Both the position numbers and the translations under genes were made by a program. The notes under the pieces are model-generated. The model saw only the letters and a program-made list of their open reading frames with translations. It had not been told where the DNA came from and did not search any database. A stretch of DNA of 64,000 nucleotides from Neodontobutis hainanensis. Taxonomy: Eukaryota; Chordata; Actinopteri; Gobiiformes; Odontobutidae. The stretch's first letter is position 1. Every line of letters starts with the position of its first letter. Positions 46,606 through 59,934 of this stretch are shown here, in pieces. Location of the stretch: the NCBI GenBank assembly GCA_024349245.1, contig JALDNG010000022.1:3489501-3553500 (forward strand), in the 5' to 3' direction.

Positions 46606-49600
46606 TTTTATACATCCCTGTTACATGCTACATCCTAAGCATTGTATAGAGTTGAATTTATGGCATTTAAACATCTGAGTGTGCATTGTATTGCACTAAA
46701 ATTCTTAGTTTTTTAGATATGCTCATATGAAATGGGTTTTGTACAGTTTTCTTTAAGATTTCCATACTTTACAATTAATTAAATCCAACAAATCATTTTT
46801 AAGTACTTTGTAAGGACGTATTTATGATGACCGTGTTAAGAATGAACACACAAACTCATAAATGTTCCTTTGAGTCATGGTCAGAGCATGACTGATGTCA
46901 ACAGAGGCGCGTTGGAGGCTGGGCTTGAACAAATTTGGGAAATTTTTATAGGGTCATAAGATTAACTCAACAAAATAAATGGAGTCAAAAATGAATTAGT
47001 GTTGACTTGCACCAACTGAAAATAATCATGCCGCTGACTGTCCACTCAATGGATTGATCTATAAATGTATATTACCGTTACCTATGTCAGGGTGCTGCAT
47101 AGGATTAGTTGTAGACAATTAGTAATTAGTTTAGCAAGTAAAGTTAAACTAAAGCCTGAAGTGTTGGTAGGGCCCACTTCCTCAGTAATAGTCAATGTAT
47201 CCTCAAGTAACCCATCCAACTACAGCAAAAAACCTGAAATATCTTAAGGAATCTATAAGCATCACAAGTATGAAGTCAACACTATAGTGATTTTCACTGA
47301 GGTTTGATGGTCTGCACTGACCTTTTCATGGCTGATTCTGAAAATGCGGCTATAGTAAATAAATGTCCTTTTGAAAAATGGCATGGTGACCTAAAACCAT
47401 TACAGCTCTTTGGCTTTACTTATCGCTGTATATTTACCAATTTTTAGCACGTGAAAGTCTTGTTTTTGCACTCTGTCACGGATATAAAAAGGCTTCAATA
47501 TGGTGTACTTGGAATGGTTTATTCAAGTTTTGTTTGAAACCAAGCTAAAAGAAATAATTTCAATTTAACACAGAGAACAAAATGAAAGCACTTCTAAAAA
47601 TCACAAAACAAAACCTAAGCTTAAATGCGTTGCTCTCTTGCCAAAGCGTTCCCAAGTTTTCTCATACTTGTCCTAACACTATTTTTCTAACTGAATTATG
47701 ATTCCCCCTAAAAACTGGGCCACATGACTGACATAAATGTACGCCTCCCTTTGTGTAAAAGAACTCCTGGCGAAACCACAGCTGAGGCAGCGTTTCCCCA
47801 TTGAACACAGCAGAGGAGGCACGTAGACCGTTAACAGTCTACGGGACATCTGCCTTCAACTGTGTCTGGTCAGTGTGGAGGTCAGTGAAGGGGGCAGGGC
47901 TTGCAGATTAGCCTATCTTTGAGCATGTCCATCACACTTCTGAAGACAAAATAGAAAGTGACCAGACACCAAACCACAAGAAGTAAAGACACTCCTTTCT
48001 TCTAGTCTCTTCTATCAGCACCCATCTATTGGCTGGGACCACAGTCGTCTTAAGAGACATGGCGATAACAGAGAACATTACCTACAGAGAACATTATGTC
48101 CACCAAAGTCACTGGTGGTGGAAAATATGGACATGTAATAAACAAAGCTAACTTATGGAAGACAAAGAAAAGGGGGAAATGGGGGAGGTAGGGAGAAACG
48201 TATTTGTGAACCTCTTTGCAAAATGAGGGGGGCGTTTGTGGAGAGAAGAGGCGGTAGGGGAGTCAGTGGGCGTTCCTGTTGGCTCAGACCTTGATTAACA
48301 CCAGATCTCTTGACAGGAAATGACCCGGCCAGCTCATTGCGCCAGGAGAGCTTCCATCTGGTGTCGAGGCCGTGGAGGAATTCTCCGCCCAGGAGAACGG
48401 ACAATCGAGGAGATGTTTGGACGCAATGAATGGGGTTTATTTCCGAGGACTGTTACATTAGTCCCTGTACAGCACAGAGACACAAAAACATTATTGGCCC
48501 TGTCCTTGTGAAAGACTTAATCAAAAGTCTTTTACTTTAACGGCATACTGTGCAGGATTTTCAACACAATTAAATAAATCCTCCTAAAATGGAAATGTCT
48601 TTTGTGGAGGTTAACCAATCTGAAAACACACATAATATATTTACATGGCACCAGAGAAATTTAAATTATTACTTTAGCTTGACTTTTAAAAGACTTTTAA
48701 AATACAGGTAAACATGTTAGCCTGACTGGAATCACAAGCTAACATACTAGGTAGGGTACAGTATGTTAGGGAGGTAGGGAGCTTATTGTAAATGTGTATA
48801 GCTTAGCAAACTAAGGTTGGATTCAGTGCAGGCACAGAGCTGTAGACACCGGCACAGGAAAACACAAGTAAAAGAAGAGAGCCCTTTTAGACTCTTACAC
48901 AGTTTAAACTACAGTGGCACTGTTTGCTTATGCCTCACATTCTCTGTATTGTCCTTCTGCAGGCCACAATGAATTTTCAAATGCAAAAATCACAAATAGC
49001 TTTTTTAAAAACATTTGAACTGGACATTGGTAAAGAAATATTTGAGATGCATATATAACAAGGAGGGAAAAGATACATTCCTGAGTTTCATGCCGAGAGG
49101 AAGGAGAAGGGAGCAGAGGGGACAGTTTGGGGAGGAAAGCGGGTACATTAGGACAGCTCATCTTTCACTGCTGACTGGAATCCTAAATGTAAACAAGTCC
49201 TTCCGCATTTGCAGATAAAACACAGATATACCGTATAAACCCAGTGACTGAAAACCAGACAGTCTACTCAGCTCATGCACTTATTTATGAGCACAGACAT
49301 ATGTTAGTGTGGCTCTTCTTGTGTATGCACAACATGTAAACTTTACAACTGCCTGCATTCAGCACAGAGAGAAAACAGAGACAGAGATAAACAGAAGTTT
49401 TCCCAGAGGAGTTCCAGACAGAGCAAGTCCCACCGAGCGTGCAGTGCGCTGGCCGGACCCCTCAGCTGACCTTCCCTCAACGGGTCACCAGCTGACACTG
49501 GCCTGCACTGCCGCGTGTGTAGGGGCCAGGGGCCGCTGTCCCAGTGGGGTCCCTCGTGGGCCGTCGTCTCTGTGTGGCTCTGGTGTAGGATTTCTGTTTT

Positions 49601-51085
49601 GAGTATAAGTTTAAAAGTCCATGTGGGATTTTGATAGTATTCTTTTTCATCACACAAGTCCAGCTCCCAGTGGAATTATAAGTGCTTACGAGCCTTTTAT
49701 GATGTGCATTTCCTGTCATAAATACGAGGCAGAGGAACTCTCTAGTGAGCGCTAACACACGTCTACAAAGCAAACAGAGGTGTAAACTCAGCACTGAGGC
49801 AGTTCTGTGAACTCTACACAACAAGACCCTGCTACTGCTGCCTACATACTTCATCTGATATGAAAATATGTTTCCAAGTAAAAGAACAGTAATATGGTCC
49901 ACATGTTAACTTTGACAACAGTTTGAAATTTGATATTCACAATGCACACCCATATTAGCCGTTTGAATTAGTTTTACCTTAGAGGATACTATTGTTTCCA
50001 GTTGTTCAGCTCAGTAATTCTATTTTTTTTCTATTCTATATAAAGTGTTAGTTTGGTGTCTGTGGATTTAGAATTTAATTCTAAGGAGCATGACCAACAG
50101 ACATACAATGATCGTCATTTGGACAAATTTGTATATATATTTGTAAATAAATATATATATTCCAGACCCACTTCACTGACAGAAGTGAAGGGATATTATA
50201 ACTATTGCTGCACAGTGCTATCTGGAATTAGTTTGACTAATTATAGTGTTTTTGTATTGTCCACAAGTTTATCAGGAGATTCATAAAAATACGAGGTCAA
50301 ATGTGTGTTTTTCATTGTCTTTGCATGCTACTTTTTGATGCATTCCACCTAAAGATCACCGAGACTGTGGACAGTATGTTTTATAATGGTCTTTATTACA
50401 TACAGTCCTATATGTGTTTTTTCTTGGCTGTCTGGGTTCTTCTGTCAGACCTCAGCTGTTGAGCTTTCAGCTGCTGGCAATTAGCCAAATCAGCTGTAGA
50501 TAAAAGGGAAAACTGCAGTTGCCCTGTTGCCTGAGGGTTGTCTGTGAGGACCAATTAAATGGCTTTCATACTAACTTACTGTCTTCTTTTTGGAGTTGTG
50601 TTTGTCTTCTGCTGTAATAGAACTTGGTTTTCTCAATTCCTGCTTGCACATTGTTGATTGAATTCTCATCTGGTATGTAGTAATTACACTGTTGAAAAGC
50701 AATTGTAATGCATATTCTGAATAGATGTTATCTATATTAACTGCTGGCAATTATTAAAATAAAAGTATAGACCATTTCAGCAAGGTCATCACATGTCCAC
50801 TACAGAAACAAAAGCAACAGTATTTCGCATTCAAGCAGTTCCCAAGTTAGACATGTCAGAGGCCTAATATGCATTTAATTTGTCCTTTTCTGTAATGGCA
50901 GTCTGAATTTTATCTTAATTTAAGTTTTGCATCTTATTTAACGTGTAAGCTAATCTCATCAGGCAGATCTCTATGTAACATTAGATTAGAACACAGTGCT
51001 AAAATGATCAACTCTGGATGCACCATGTTGAATTATCTGGCCTGTGCAGGTCCACAGACAACATAGTCCCATGCATCCAGCTATT

Positions 51086-51088
<3 letters not shown>

Positions 51089-51147
<59 letters not shown>
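51089..51147. repeat. (AT)n microsatellite
   Basis: About 29 AT units run without interruption, followed by ACACAC. Confidence 0.98.
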
Positions 51148-51153
<6 letters not shown>

Positions 51154-54100
51154 ATATATTGAGCAACTCAATTTTGAGCTACTTGCAAATGTTGTCAACT
51201 CACGCAACTTTTTTAAGTAGTCTTTGCTACATTCAGTGGCTAATGTCCTTTTGTCAACTGGAAATGTACTGCAGTCTGTTATACTTCTAACGCTTGCGTC
51301 TGACCATAATCCTCCAGTATTTTGAAGCGCACATCTGTGATGAGCTGACGTCTTCATTTGTGGAGTGACGGGCCAGCAGAGGTGGAGCAGAGCCGGTGGA
51401 GTGGAGTGGAGCGAAGCAGGACGGTAGCTCCTGGCCTCTTTGTGTGGTTCTGTGTGTGTGTGTGGCCATGACTGTTCACCAGTGGCCCGCACCGGCAGCG
51501 TGGCGCTGATGAGCCTTGCTTAATTAAACCCCGAGCCCAATGTCATCAGCCTATCTGATCAAGTCAAGTTGACAGAACCACGCCACCGGCTGCTTTGGGT
51601 CCCCTGGGCTTTATGCCCTCAGCTACATTCACATACAGTCAAGTGAGCGTGTGTGAGAAAAGGAAGTAAAGAAAGTCCTCAATTAAAAATAATTAGGACT
51701 AATTTCATAACAGCACTGTAACCGGGGAAATATATTTAATCAGGCGCGATCATTAGAACAACTTATGGTCCACTTCCCCTTGCCTCCTCCACCACACAGG
51801 CTGGTGCTTTAGAGCCTCTGAGACGGAGGAGAAGAAAAAAGATTGAGGCAATGCAGATGGAGAAATGGAAAAAAGTAACTGAAGAAAAACAAAGAGAAGA
51901 AAAAGTTACAGACTGAAAGTTGGTGGCCTGAGTTATGTGCAATCCCTTTCATGTCCCAGGACTGGCCCGCGTTGCCGTGCCAACCCAAACAGCAGCATTG
52001 GGGAGGTCTGACTCTCAGCGCTCCCCTCTTCCTCGGCCTGAGCACACCCCACTGACAGGATGAATAACAAACTAAAGAGAGACGAGAACATGGCAAAAAC
52101 CACTGCCTTTTCACTCAACTTTCTGACCTGCTTCTTCTTCTTTAGTCACTGCCACCAGTAAATGTCACCACGGTTCAAACATTTGGTCCATGGTCAGATA
52201 CAAGCACTTTCCATGTCCAGTCCAAGAGATATCAAGCCTATTTTACTTCGTGAAGTAAAAATGGGCTGAAAGAAAGGGGGATTCCTTATTCTCACATCAG
52301 GAGACAAACTCATTCTGATGTTTTCTGGGTTGAGAAATCAGTAACATTTGGCTTGGCTGGCACTCGTTTGGTTAACGGCACGCCAACTCACAGACAAAAG
52401 GCGGAGCAGTCTGAGGAGTAGGTTTGATTCTGTACCAAAGACAACCACCATCAAACCAGGACCGACAGGAAACAAATCTGAAAAACAGTCTCATAGCATT
52501 ACTGCAGTTATTACCACTACTGAACGACAGATTAACGCTGGGAGCTATTTACAACCTGCACACATCAAACACACCACCCTTGTACGACACAGAGCGCCTG
52601 GCAGCAGCCAATCTGTCATTGGGTTTCAGGGAAGCACTGACGCCTTTGTCCAATCCTGTTGTTTATTCTACTTCCAAGACGTTGCCTGCCACCAATCCGA
52701 CTCTTTCCACATGTAAGGTCCGCTGTGGAACTTATGGTTAAAGAGCTTATTTCCCAGTCTCAAATAAGCACAGCCACTCTCTGGATAAATTCTGATCAGC
52801 CATAACTTATACAACACATATACACAATAATACAAGTTTAATGCACAATACTGTTTGTTGCACACACATAAATTAACAAGCAAAGTCAACAATTTAAATT
52901 CATGCTGTATAGTTTTGATTAAATATGCAGAAGATATACAAATGTTAAAGTATGGCTTATTCCAAAAGTACACCTAGTGCATAAAAAATATCAGAAAAGG
53001 ATCCCAATGGAACTGTTGGGTGCAGTGACTGTAAGAAAAATTCACCTTGAGATTTTCAGCAGAAAGGAAAGGACTTATGAATCTGAGACAAACAGGGTGC
53101 TGAAGTTGGAAAATGATTAGGCATATGGACTCAGATGTACTAGAAGTAGATAGAGTGAATAAAGACATGATGAAATAAAACTGTGTAAGCAACAATCATC
53201 GCCACAGTCTGTGATTTTAAAGTGATCACAACATTGTCTGCTACAAAACTACAGGAAATCAGGATTGTCTAAATGTCATCCCAGACATTCATATAAACAA
53301 GAGAAAACAAAATGAATTTAATTTTAATTTATTGACTTCTTGAGTGGTTGAACTTCAGGCCAAGAATTTTAATATGAGCTTTGGCACAAAACGTCTGTCA
53401 GAGTAATCCTCCACAAGTCAGTTATTAATGTGAAGATAATATTTTGCTAAGATATGTACTTGACTTTTAACAAAAAATAAATAAACAGGCTTTAGGGGGG
53501 CGTTGTTGTTTTGGCGGCACTGATTTCATACCTCAAGTCTCACCCCTCCTTTCTACAGCTTGTGAGCACCTACGGTAGCCTTGCAGGGACATGGTGTTTT
53601 CTAAGAATAAACCCAGTGGAATAAAAACAAATAGGGGATAAATAAAAAAATATATTAAAGTCAATGTAGTTCATTAATGTCCTGAACTTTTATGCAAGAA
53701 AGTGCGATGAATGTACTTTTCCTCAAGCGGTGCTAAGTTTGGCTGCTTTCTGCTCAATTGGCAAAGTGGTAATAGAACAAAAGCCTCTTTCCATGTGGTT
53801 CAACATCGAGTTACACAATACTGACTCATGTTATTTATTACATTTAACTGCATACTATAGATCATCTTTTACTGGACAGATCTTGTCTATGAACTGTAAT
53901 GTTCTATAAGCTGCAATATCTTTAAAGCCAGAACGCCAACCCAGCTGTTTACAAGATAACCTTTCTCTCTATGTGGTTTGCATTTTAAATACACTTCTTT
54001 AATTAGTTGTGATTATGTCTCCATGACTTGAGCCACTTTAATTCAGCCTGACATTTTCCATTTCCCTAAACTGTATATGCACAATAGTAAGTGCATATTT

Positions 54101-56221
54101 CATTCTAAGTATTGTTGTGTCGCCTTGTCTACGGCGCTGCAAACAAAATATGCTCAGCTGAGACAGGAAGCATGGAAGTTAACGGCAGCCTGAGCCGCAC
54201 TGGTGTCCCGAAGACACTCTTTAATTAAGCTCCCATAAGGAGGTAGCTGGGGAGTTTGGGCGTAGCATTAGCCTGCCTCTTACTGCTTATTGCCCTAACC
54301 TCGCTTCTCTCGTTTTTTTTGATGGATGTTCTTTTTCATCTGTATATTGTTCTTCCGTCTATAATGTGTGTGTGTGTGTATCCCGCTGCTTACTGTAGCC
54401 AAGGGGAACCGAACTGAAGTAAAAAAAAAAAAACGTTCTCATGGCGACCAGGTTTCATTCGACGTCTGGTTTCCATTTGACTCGTTTAATTGGCGAAGAA
54501 TGTCACAATCAATGTTTTGCTCTGGATGCTGAGAGAGACTAGCTCCCGCCTCATGTTACTCCGAGCCAAGCTTTTCATTGGCCGCTATAAAACTCACGCA
54601 GACGTTTGGACACGCACATACACAACGGGGTACTTTAAAAAAAAAAATTTTATAAAAGGGTAGCTGAACTCCTGACTCGCACACATTGTTATTTTTTCTG
54701 TCCACCTGGCACACCGCGACAGGCTAATTTCCAACCAAGTGTTTAAAAGAGTGAGGCAGGTTTTTAACATGAGCCACATCGTGTAGACTGTGCCTGCCAA
54801 GAGGCCCCCCAATTTTAGGCTGCACTTAGCCAAGTAGAACAGGAAGAATGAGACGCAGCAAGAGAAGAAAAAGAGGGGGTAAAAAAAAGAGCTGCAGGGA
54901 TCAACAAGCTTTATTACAGAGATTAAGCAACCCTATATACTATACCGGCCAAAGTGTGATACGGTTAAAAAAAAACAAACGGCCGTGTATCATTTCAGGG
55001 TGTGGAGCTAAAAGTAGCTGTAATTATGAGCCGTGGTGCAGGGGAGGAGGCGTGTGCGCACAGGCTCAAGGTTAAAGATGCTATTACTCTGGGAGGTACG
55101 GCTGTTTGTGGTGTAGAGGTAGACGTTTCATTCATCTTAGGGGCTTGGCTTGATCCACTTGGCCACATGCTTCACTGGCCCAACTCCACCAACCTGGGCA
55201 CTATACTCCCAACACACGACTAAACTGAACAGAGCCTGGTTTGGGCGTTAACCTGTGACTAATACATAAATAAAATTAGAAAAAATTTACCATTGCAATT
55301 TTAGTGAATAGGATTTAAGATAGGCCTAATCAAAGAAGAAGTGCAAAGATGAAGAACTGACTAATGCAAAAACAATGGTGATCACACTTGTCATTAATAC
55401 TATAATACATCACTTTTTTGGTCTTGGTTTCAGCTTGGACTTTGTTTTAGTTGCTTTTGTTTAGGTTTTAGATATAGAGGACTCAGCATTTTAATCCAAG
55501 TCCAGCCGAGAATAAGAACTATTGTCTTTTACGACCGGACTTGAAGTGTTTCGATTTTAGATTTAACTGTACCCTTGGATCTCATCCATCTCATCTTGCC
55601 CGCTCAAGGTTTTGGTCTTAACTTCTGATCCTTAGAAATCTTGGTTTTGGTTATTAACTAATTGGTTTCGACAACTTTTTGGCAAAATTATTATATTACA
55701 TTACACAAATGTATTGAAAAATGTATTGATGGCATATCTTTTCAGTTTAGGCAACAGTTGCCCTGAAAAAGAATAAGGCAGTTGTCGTGTCAGTTACAAC
55801 TATCTACCTATTTGCAGCAAGTTAGTAGAGTAATATAGAACAGGGACCATTGTATCAGGTGAGGTTTTTTGTGCCATTAGGGAATACAAAAAATTGAACC
55901 AATAACAATAAAATTAAAATGATGTAAAATTAAAATGATGTAATGCAAAGTTAAATAAGCCATATTTGGAAAGAAGTTGACATTTCAAAAAACTAAGGCA
56001 GACAAAATAGACATTGCTAGATAGTGATGATAACAACTAATAAAACAAAGACAATCAATCAGTTTCTCCAAAATAGTGTAAAGTAGGTTAAAGTGATAAT
56101 CATCGAAGAGTGTTCAAAACAGCCCAAATTACTTAGTTACTTAGGTTTTTGTTTTCTCAACCAATGTTTTTTGAAACCCCGTTGATTCCACAGCACTACG
56201 TTTCCCCCACAGATACTAAGA

Positions 56222-56223
<2 letters not shown>

Positions 56224-56284
<61 letters not shown>

Positions 56285-56424
56285 CATATATATATACATA
56301 CGTATGTATGTATGTATGTATATTTACATATATATATTTATACACACATACATACATACATATATAAATACATACATATATACACACATATACACATATA
56401 TACACACATACATATATATATATC
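56224..56424. repeat. Compound (AT)n / (CATA)n microsatellite
   Basis: About 27 AT units are followed by mixed TATG, CATA and CACATATA repeats over a further 145 bp. Long open frames on both strands here (rich in I, Y, H, T, V and C) are artefacts of the repeat. Confidence 0.97.
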
Positions 56425-57096
56425 ATCTTAGTATCTGTTATAATTCTATATAATTTCCCCCTCCATGACAAACTGTATTAGTGCCACAAAGTCTGAAAGG
56501 CAAAGACATTTCTCTTTCACACTTCAACTTAAAGTGCAGATATTCCCACAGCCTGTACGAGTGCGGACTTCTGCCAAACTGACCTGGCAGAGTGTGCTGA
56601 GAGCGTGGGCAGGTGTGCATTGTGATACAAAGAGAGCCGTGAGAGATGAGGTGTGAACATGGTGGAAAACCCTGCCTTTATCTGGACTGGAGGCACAGAG
56701 CGGAAATACAGCATCAGCCGTTCCAGCTCTCTGACTATAATTCCTCTCCTTCTGGACCATCAGAAAATCTGGCTCACTTCTGGAAGTTTGGCAATAACGC
56801 TGAGAATTTTATTGTAATTCACCTCAGCTTGTAATAATTTGGATCATTTTAATGATGCGTTTAATAATTACCTAAACTCGGTGCAAGAATTTGTGCTAAA
56901 TTTAGACTTTTATGTAGTATTTTTATGGATGATAGCTCACATTGTACACTTATGGCCTTAAACTGATCCCGGTGTGCACAAAGAACAATAAATATCAAGT
57001 CAAACTGACTTTTATGAGACTAAAAAGTGATTTCTTTTAAACTCAATCTATTCCCAGTGTGTGTTTATTTAGTTTTACTGTCCTGGCTGCTCTTAC

Positions 57097-57385
57097 CTGT
57101 AAGTTTTTGCAATAAAGCACTGAGTTCAGTCTCCTTGGTGATGACTAGAGTCAATGCTCCTATCAGCTCCCTCTCCAGCTTCTCCAGTGCCTCCTCTTTG
57201 TTGTCCTGGTTCGCCGGCTGGGCTTCATCTGCCAGGGAGTACAGGTAGATCAGCAGCAGGATCAGCTCGTCTGGACCACACTCCTCATTCCCACGTTTGG
57301 ACCCAGAGGTGCCCTCAACGTCACGGGGCTTCATCTGAGAGAGCAGCTGCCGGAGCACAGACGGGAAATCACAGTCTCCTAAAGC
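57097..57385 (-). CDS. scfd2: SCFD2 internal exon (289 bp)
   Basis: The exon encodes 96 residues plus one base. It starts ALGDCDFPSVLRQLLSQMKP, passes through a Gly/Ser/Glu-rich variable stretch, and then DELILLLIYLYSLADEAQ, LERELIGALTLVITKETE and LSALLQKLTG. PEELLILLIYIYS and LLQKITG are the matching vertebrate SCFD2 landmarks. The acceptor is TTGTTCCAG (AG at 57387-57386) and the donor is ACAG then GTAAGA (GT at 57096-57095). It enters in phase 0 and leaves in phase 1, and its final G pairs with GT of exon 10266-10411 to make Gly. The exon belongs to the Sec1-like domain. The preceding exon, expected beyond 57385, is not recognised up to 64000. Confidence 0.95.
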
Positions 57386-58740
57386 CTGGAACAAAGATAC
57401 ATAGATACATAGATACAGTCATTAACCCAGGAAAATAGTGTTTAAACAGTACAGAAAAGCAATAATACCCTGTTTGAGGTGCTGATATTTGGAATTCTTA
57501 TGATTGTAAATTATTACTAGACATGAGACGCCCAGTTTAAAAATGTCAAGATTATCCATGTATGAAAACCACTAATACTGTGGCATAAATTAAATAAAAT
57601 AGACATAACAAGAAATGACACATAAAAAAAATAAAAAGATGGGACAATAAATTGTGTTTTGTTATTGGATTGTTTTCCTCTTGTTTTACTCATTATTTTC
57701 CTCTTGAGCATTATTGTGATATACAGTATATCGCGATGTTAGACATTGATTAATTTCAGAGAAGTCAAATTAAAATGACATTACAATTAACAAACAAACA
57801 CAACATTCACCATTTAACTACACTTTCACAAATATCATGCGTTATTGTAAATGAACAGCAAATTTGGTGATATTTTTGTGTACACTGTATCAGAAATAGT
57901 ATCACATGGTACCATGTGATACATACCTCTATTTACAAAACAGCTTCTCTATCTAACACCACATTTTAACTGTCTGTGATGTCAAATTGTTGAATCAAAT
58001 TGCATTTTATATGTTGTAATGTTTTATGGGTGGAGTTTGGTAAAAGTGGGATGGTCAAAGTTTATCCTGTGGCTAAATAAATAGTCCAGTAACATCAGTG
58101 CAACCAGTAAAAAGTGAGTTTAAAGCTCTGCATCAAAGGACTGCAATCATTTATTTGGGAAAAAAAATCACAGCTAAACTTTATAACAATTTATAATTTT
58201 TTATAAAAAAAACTTTTGCGTTCCAAATAAATGACAAGCACAATACCCTCATACTGCAATATTTTTCCTTCATACTATCAGAATCTTGTTTCATGTGCCA
58301 TGTTATGTTCAGATTTTTTTAAAACTGTATAACTGTATAGTCTTGTAGTCTCACCACACTCACACACTGAATAGGAATGAACATATTATATATACAATTC
58401 TATACATTTTATGCAAAATCTATTCAATTATTTTTTAGAGTTTGTCCATATTGGTCATAGGAGTGTGTACTGCTTACTACAGGCAATAAATGAGAACAAA
58501 CTTTTGTGTAATGGCTTCAAAAAACTGAAGGCATAATGTAGTATGTCATTATTGTTTGCCATCATACCGACTGAAGCATAGGTCACTAATGCCAAAACAA
58601 ACGGCAACAAATTTTCCATTCTCTTAATTTATATTTTACTACTAGTGATTCTGATGATGAAAAGCACCTCTAATATATTTGAAAATGCAATAAAATTTGC
58701 TAAATTGATAACTTAAACTGTGGCAACTAACAACCAAATA
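57386..58740 (-). other. scfd2: SCFD2 upstream intron, no recognised feature
   Basis: This AT-rich intron begins with a short (ATAGATAC)n run beside the exon. I see no exon, named repeat or regulatory motif that I can support. Confidence 0.6.
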
Positions 58741-58996
58741 AATAATAATAATGGATTCGATTTATATTGCGCTTTTTTCTCAAGGGACAAAGGGACTCAA
58801 AGCGCTTCCATTATATTATGGTAAGCTAGATTTGTCGTCACAGCTGCCCTAGGGGCCAACTGACAGAGACGAGGCTCACGGCCGCTCCGACCACCACCTA
58901 ATATTCTTACATATACAACAAACTGGAAAGAGCGAGGTTTGAACCGCCAACTTTCCAGTTATAGGACAACCGCTCTACCACTGAGCCACTGCGTTC
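58741..58996 (-). mobile_element. tRNA-derived SINE, copy 3
   Basis: On the minus strand the head is GCAGTGGCTCAGTGGTAGAG then CGGTTGTCC, with GGCGGTTCAAACCTCGCTC as the B-box. The tail has AAGCGCTTTGAGTCCC, AAAAAAGCGCAATATAAATC and an (ATT)n end. The middle differs from the other two copies, so it may belong to a sister subfamily sharing head and tail. Confidence 0.75.
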
Positions 58997-59897
58997 ATTG
59001 GTTATCAGTGTAATTAAGGTTAAATTGAATTGATTAAACTATATTAAGCTCCAAAAGACAGAAATTCTGTTCTAAGCCGAGATGGCATCTCAAAGATTGA
59101 TCAACACAACTTCGTGCTGCTGTGTTAAGGTGAAGCCACAAAGCTCCAGAGCAGTAGAAATGCTTCTGGTAAAGTCCTGACCTCTAAAAAGACACATGAT
59201 TAGTCCAAGGCTCCCACAACAGACTAGATTTTAAAGTCTCCAATTACATTTTGAAAGATTCCTCAGCTTTAAAATAGCATGATGCATATTTTAGACATGT
59301 GCGGTATTCCATTTAATTCCATTGCAAATCCCTGTGCAACACAGCATTGATTGTATTTCATTCAATCCATAATGAGTTTCAGTTGCATTGGCGCTAAGGT
59401 ACCAACCAAATGTATTTTTGTGTTTATCATTCAAAAGCAGTTCTTCCAAGAAATATAAATATGGTGCATCATTATTCTGCTGTTACACAACATTTGCTCA
59501 GAATACGATCTTTCCATTAAGCCCCAAATGAAATGCACTCAGTTGAACATTGTAAACATATGAGATAATGCTTAATTATTGGCTTATTAGTCTGAGTGAG
59601 TGTTTCATTTATGATGGTAATGCAAGTGAGGTCTCCTTTCCACTAGCTACACAGACTTTAAAGCTGAGGTAAGTTATACATTATGTGGTTCTTTTGCAAG
59701 GCATTTACTTACATTTGGGGCTTGTTTAAGAGCACTGACCTGCTTTGTTGGAGCTAAATCCTACCTAAAGTAATCCCAAGACCAAATAAAACACTGTTTG
59801 CAGAACAAGTGTGAGTTCATTGTCCAATAAAACCAGGGTGTGGAGCTAATGTTTGATGCAAATAATCAAAATAGGGAGAAAAATGGGGTCACAAAGT

Positions 59898-59934
59898 TGA
59901 GAGGAGAGTACAACAGTGTTGTACTCTCCTCTCA
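59898..59934. repeat. Perfect 37-bp palindrome (18-bp arms)
   Basis: TGAGAGGAGAGTACAACA is followed by a single G and then its exact inverse. The purine-rich left arm and pyrimidine-rich right arm would form a tight stem. Confidence 0.97.

Larger units (their letters stand above)
10412..57096 (-). other. scfd2: SCFD2 giant intron (46,685 bp)
   Basis: One intron separates exon 57097-57385 (donor ACAG then GTAAGA) from exon 10266-10411 (acceptor TTGCCAG). It carries most of the mobile elements in the window and the THAP/SGNH island. Stretches where I recognise nothing beyond simple sequence are 10412-11497, 11910-14109, 14152-19289, 19641-22697, 23961-30597, 31340-33150, 33350-34224, 36913-37853, 39478-39900, 44376-46330, 46606-51088, 51148-56223 and 56425-57096. 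Many short open frames occur in these stretches, but none shows a domain, codon pattern or splice context I can defend. Confidence 0.85.

Noticed and set aside
49477..49902. 141-codon minus-strand frame
   Set aside because: No domain or splice context is recognised and the neighbouring frame 49343-49657 overlaps it in another phase. It is likely a chance open frame in GC-richer DNA.
51018..51492. 90- and 135-codon frames around 51.1 kb
   Set aside because: Both run through the (AT)n tract, and the remainder has no recognisable protein features.
56149..56471. Open frames rich in IYIYIY on both strands
   Set aside because: They are translations of the (AT)n/(CATA)n microsatellite.
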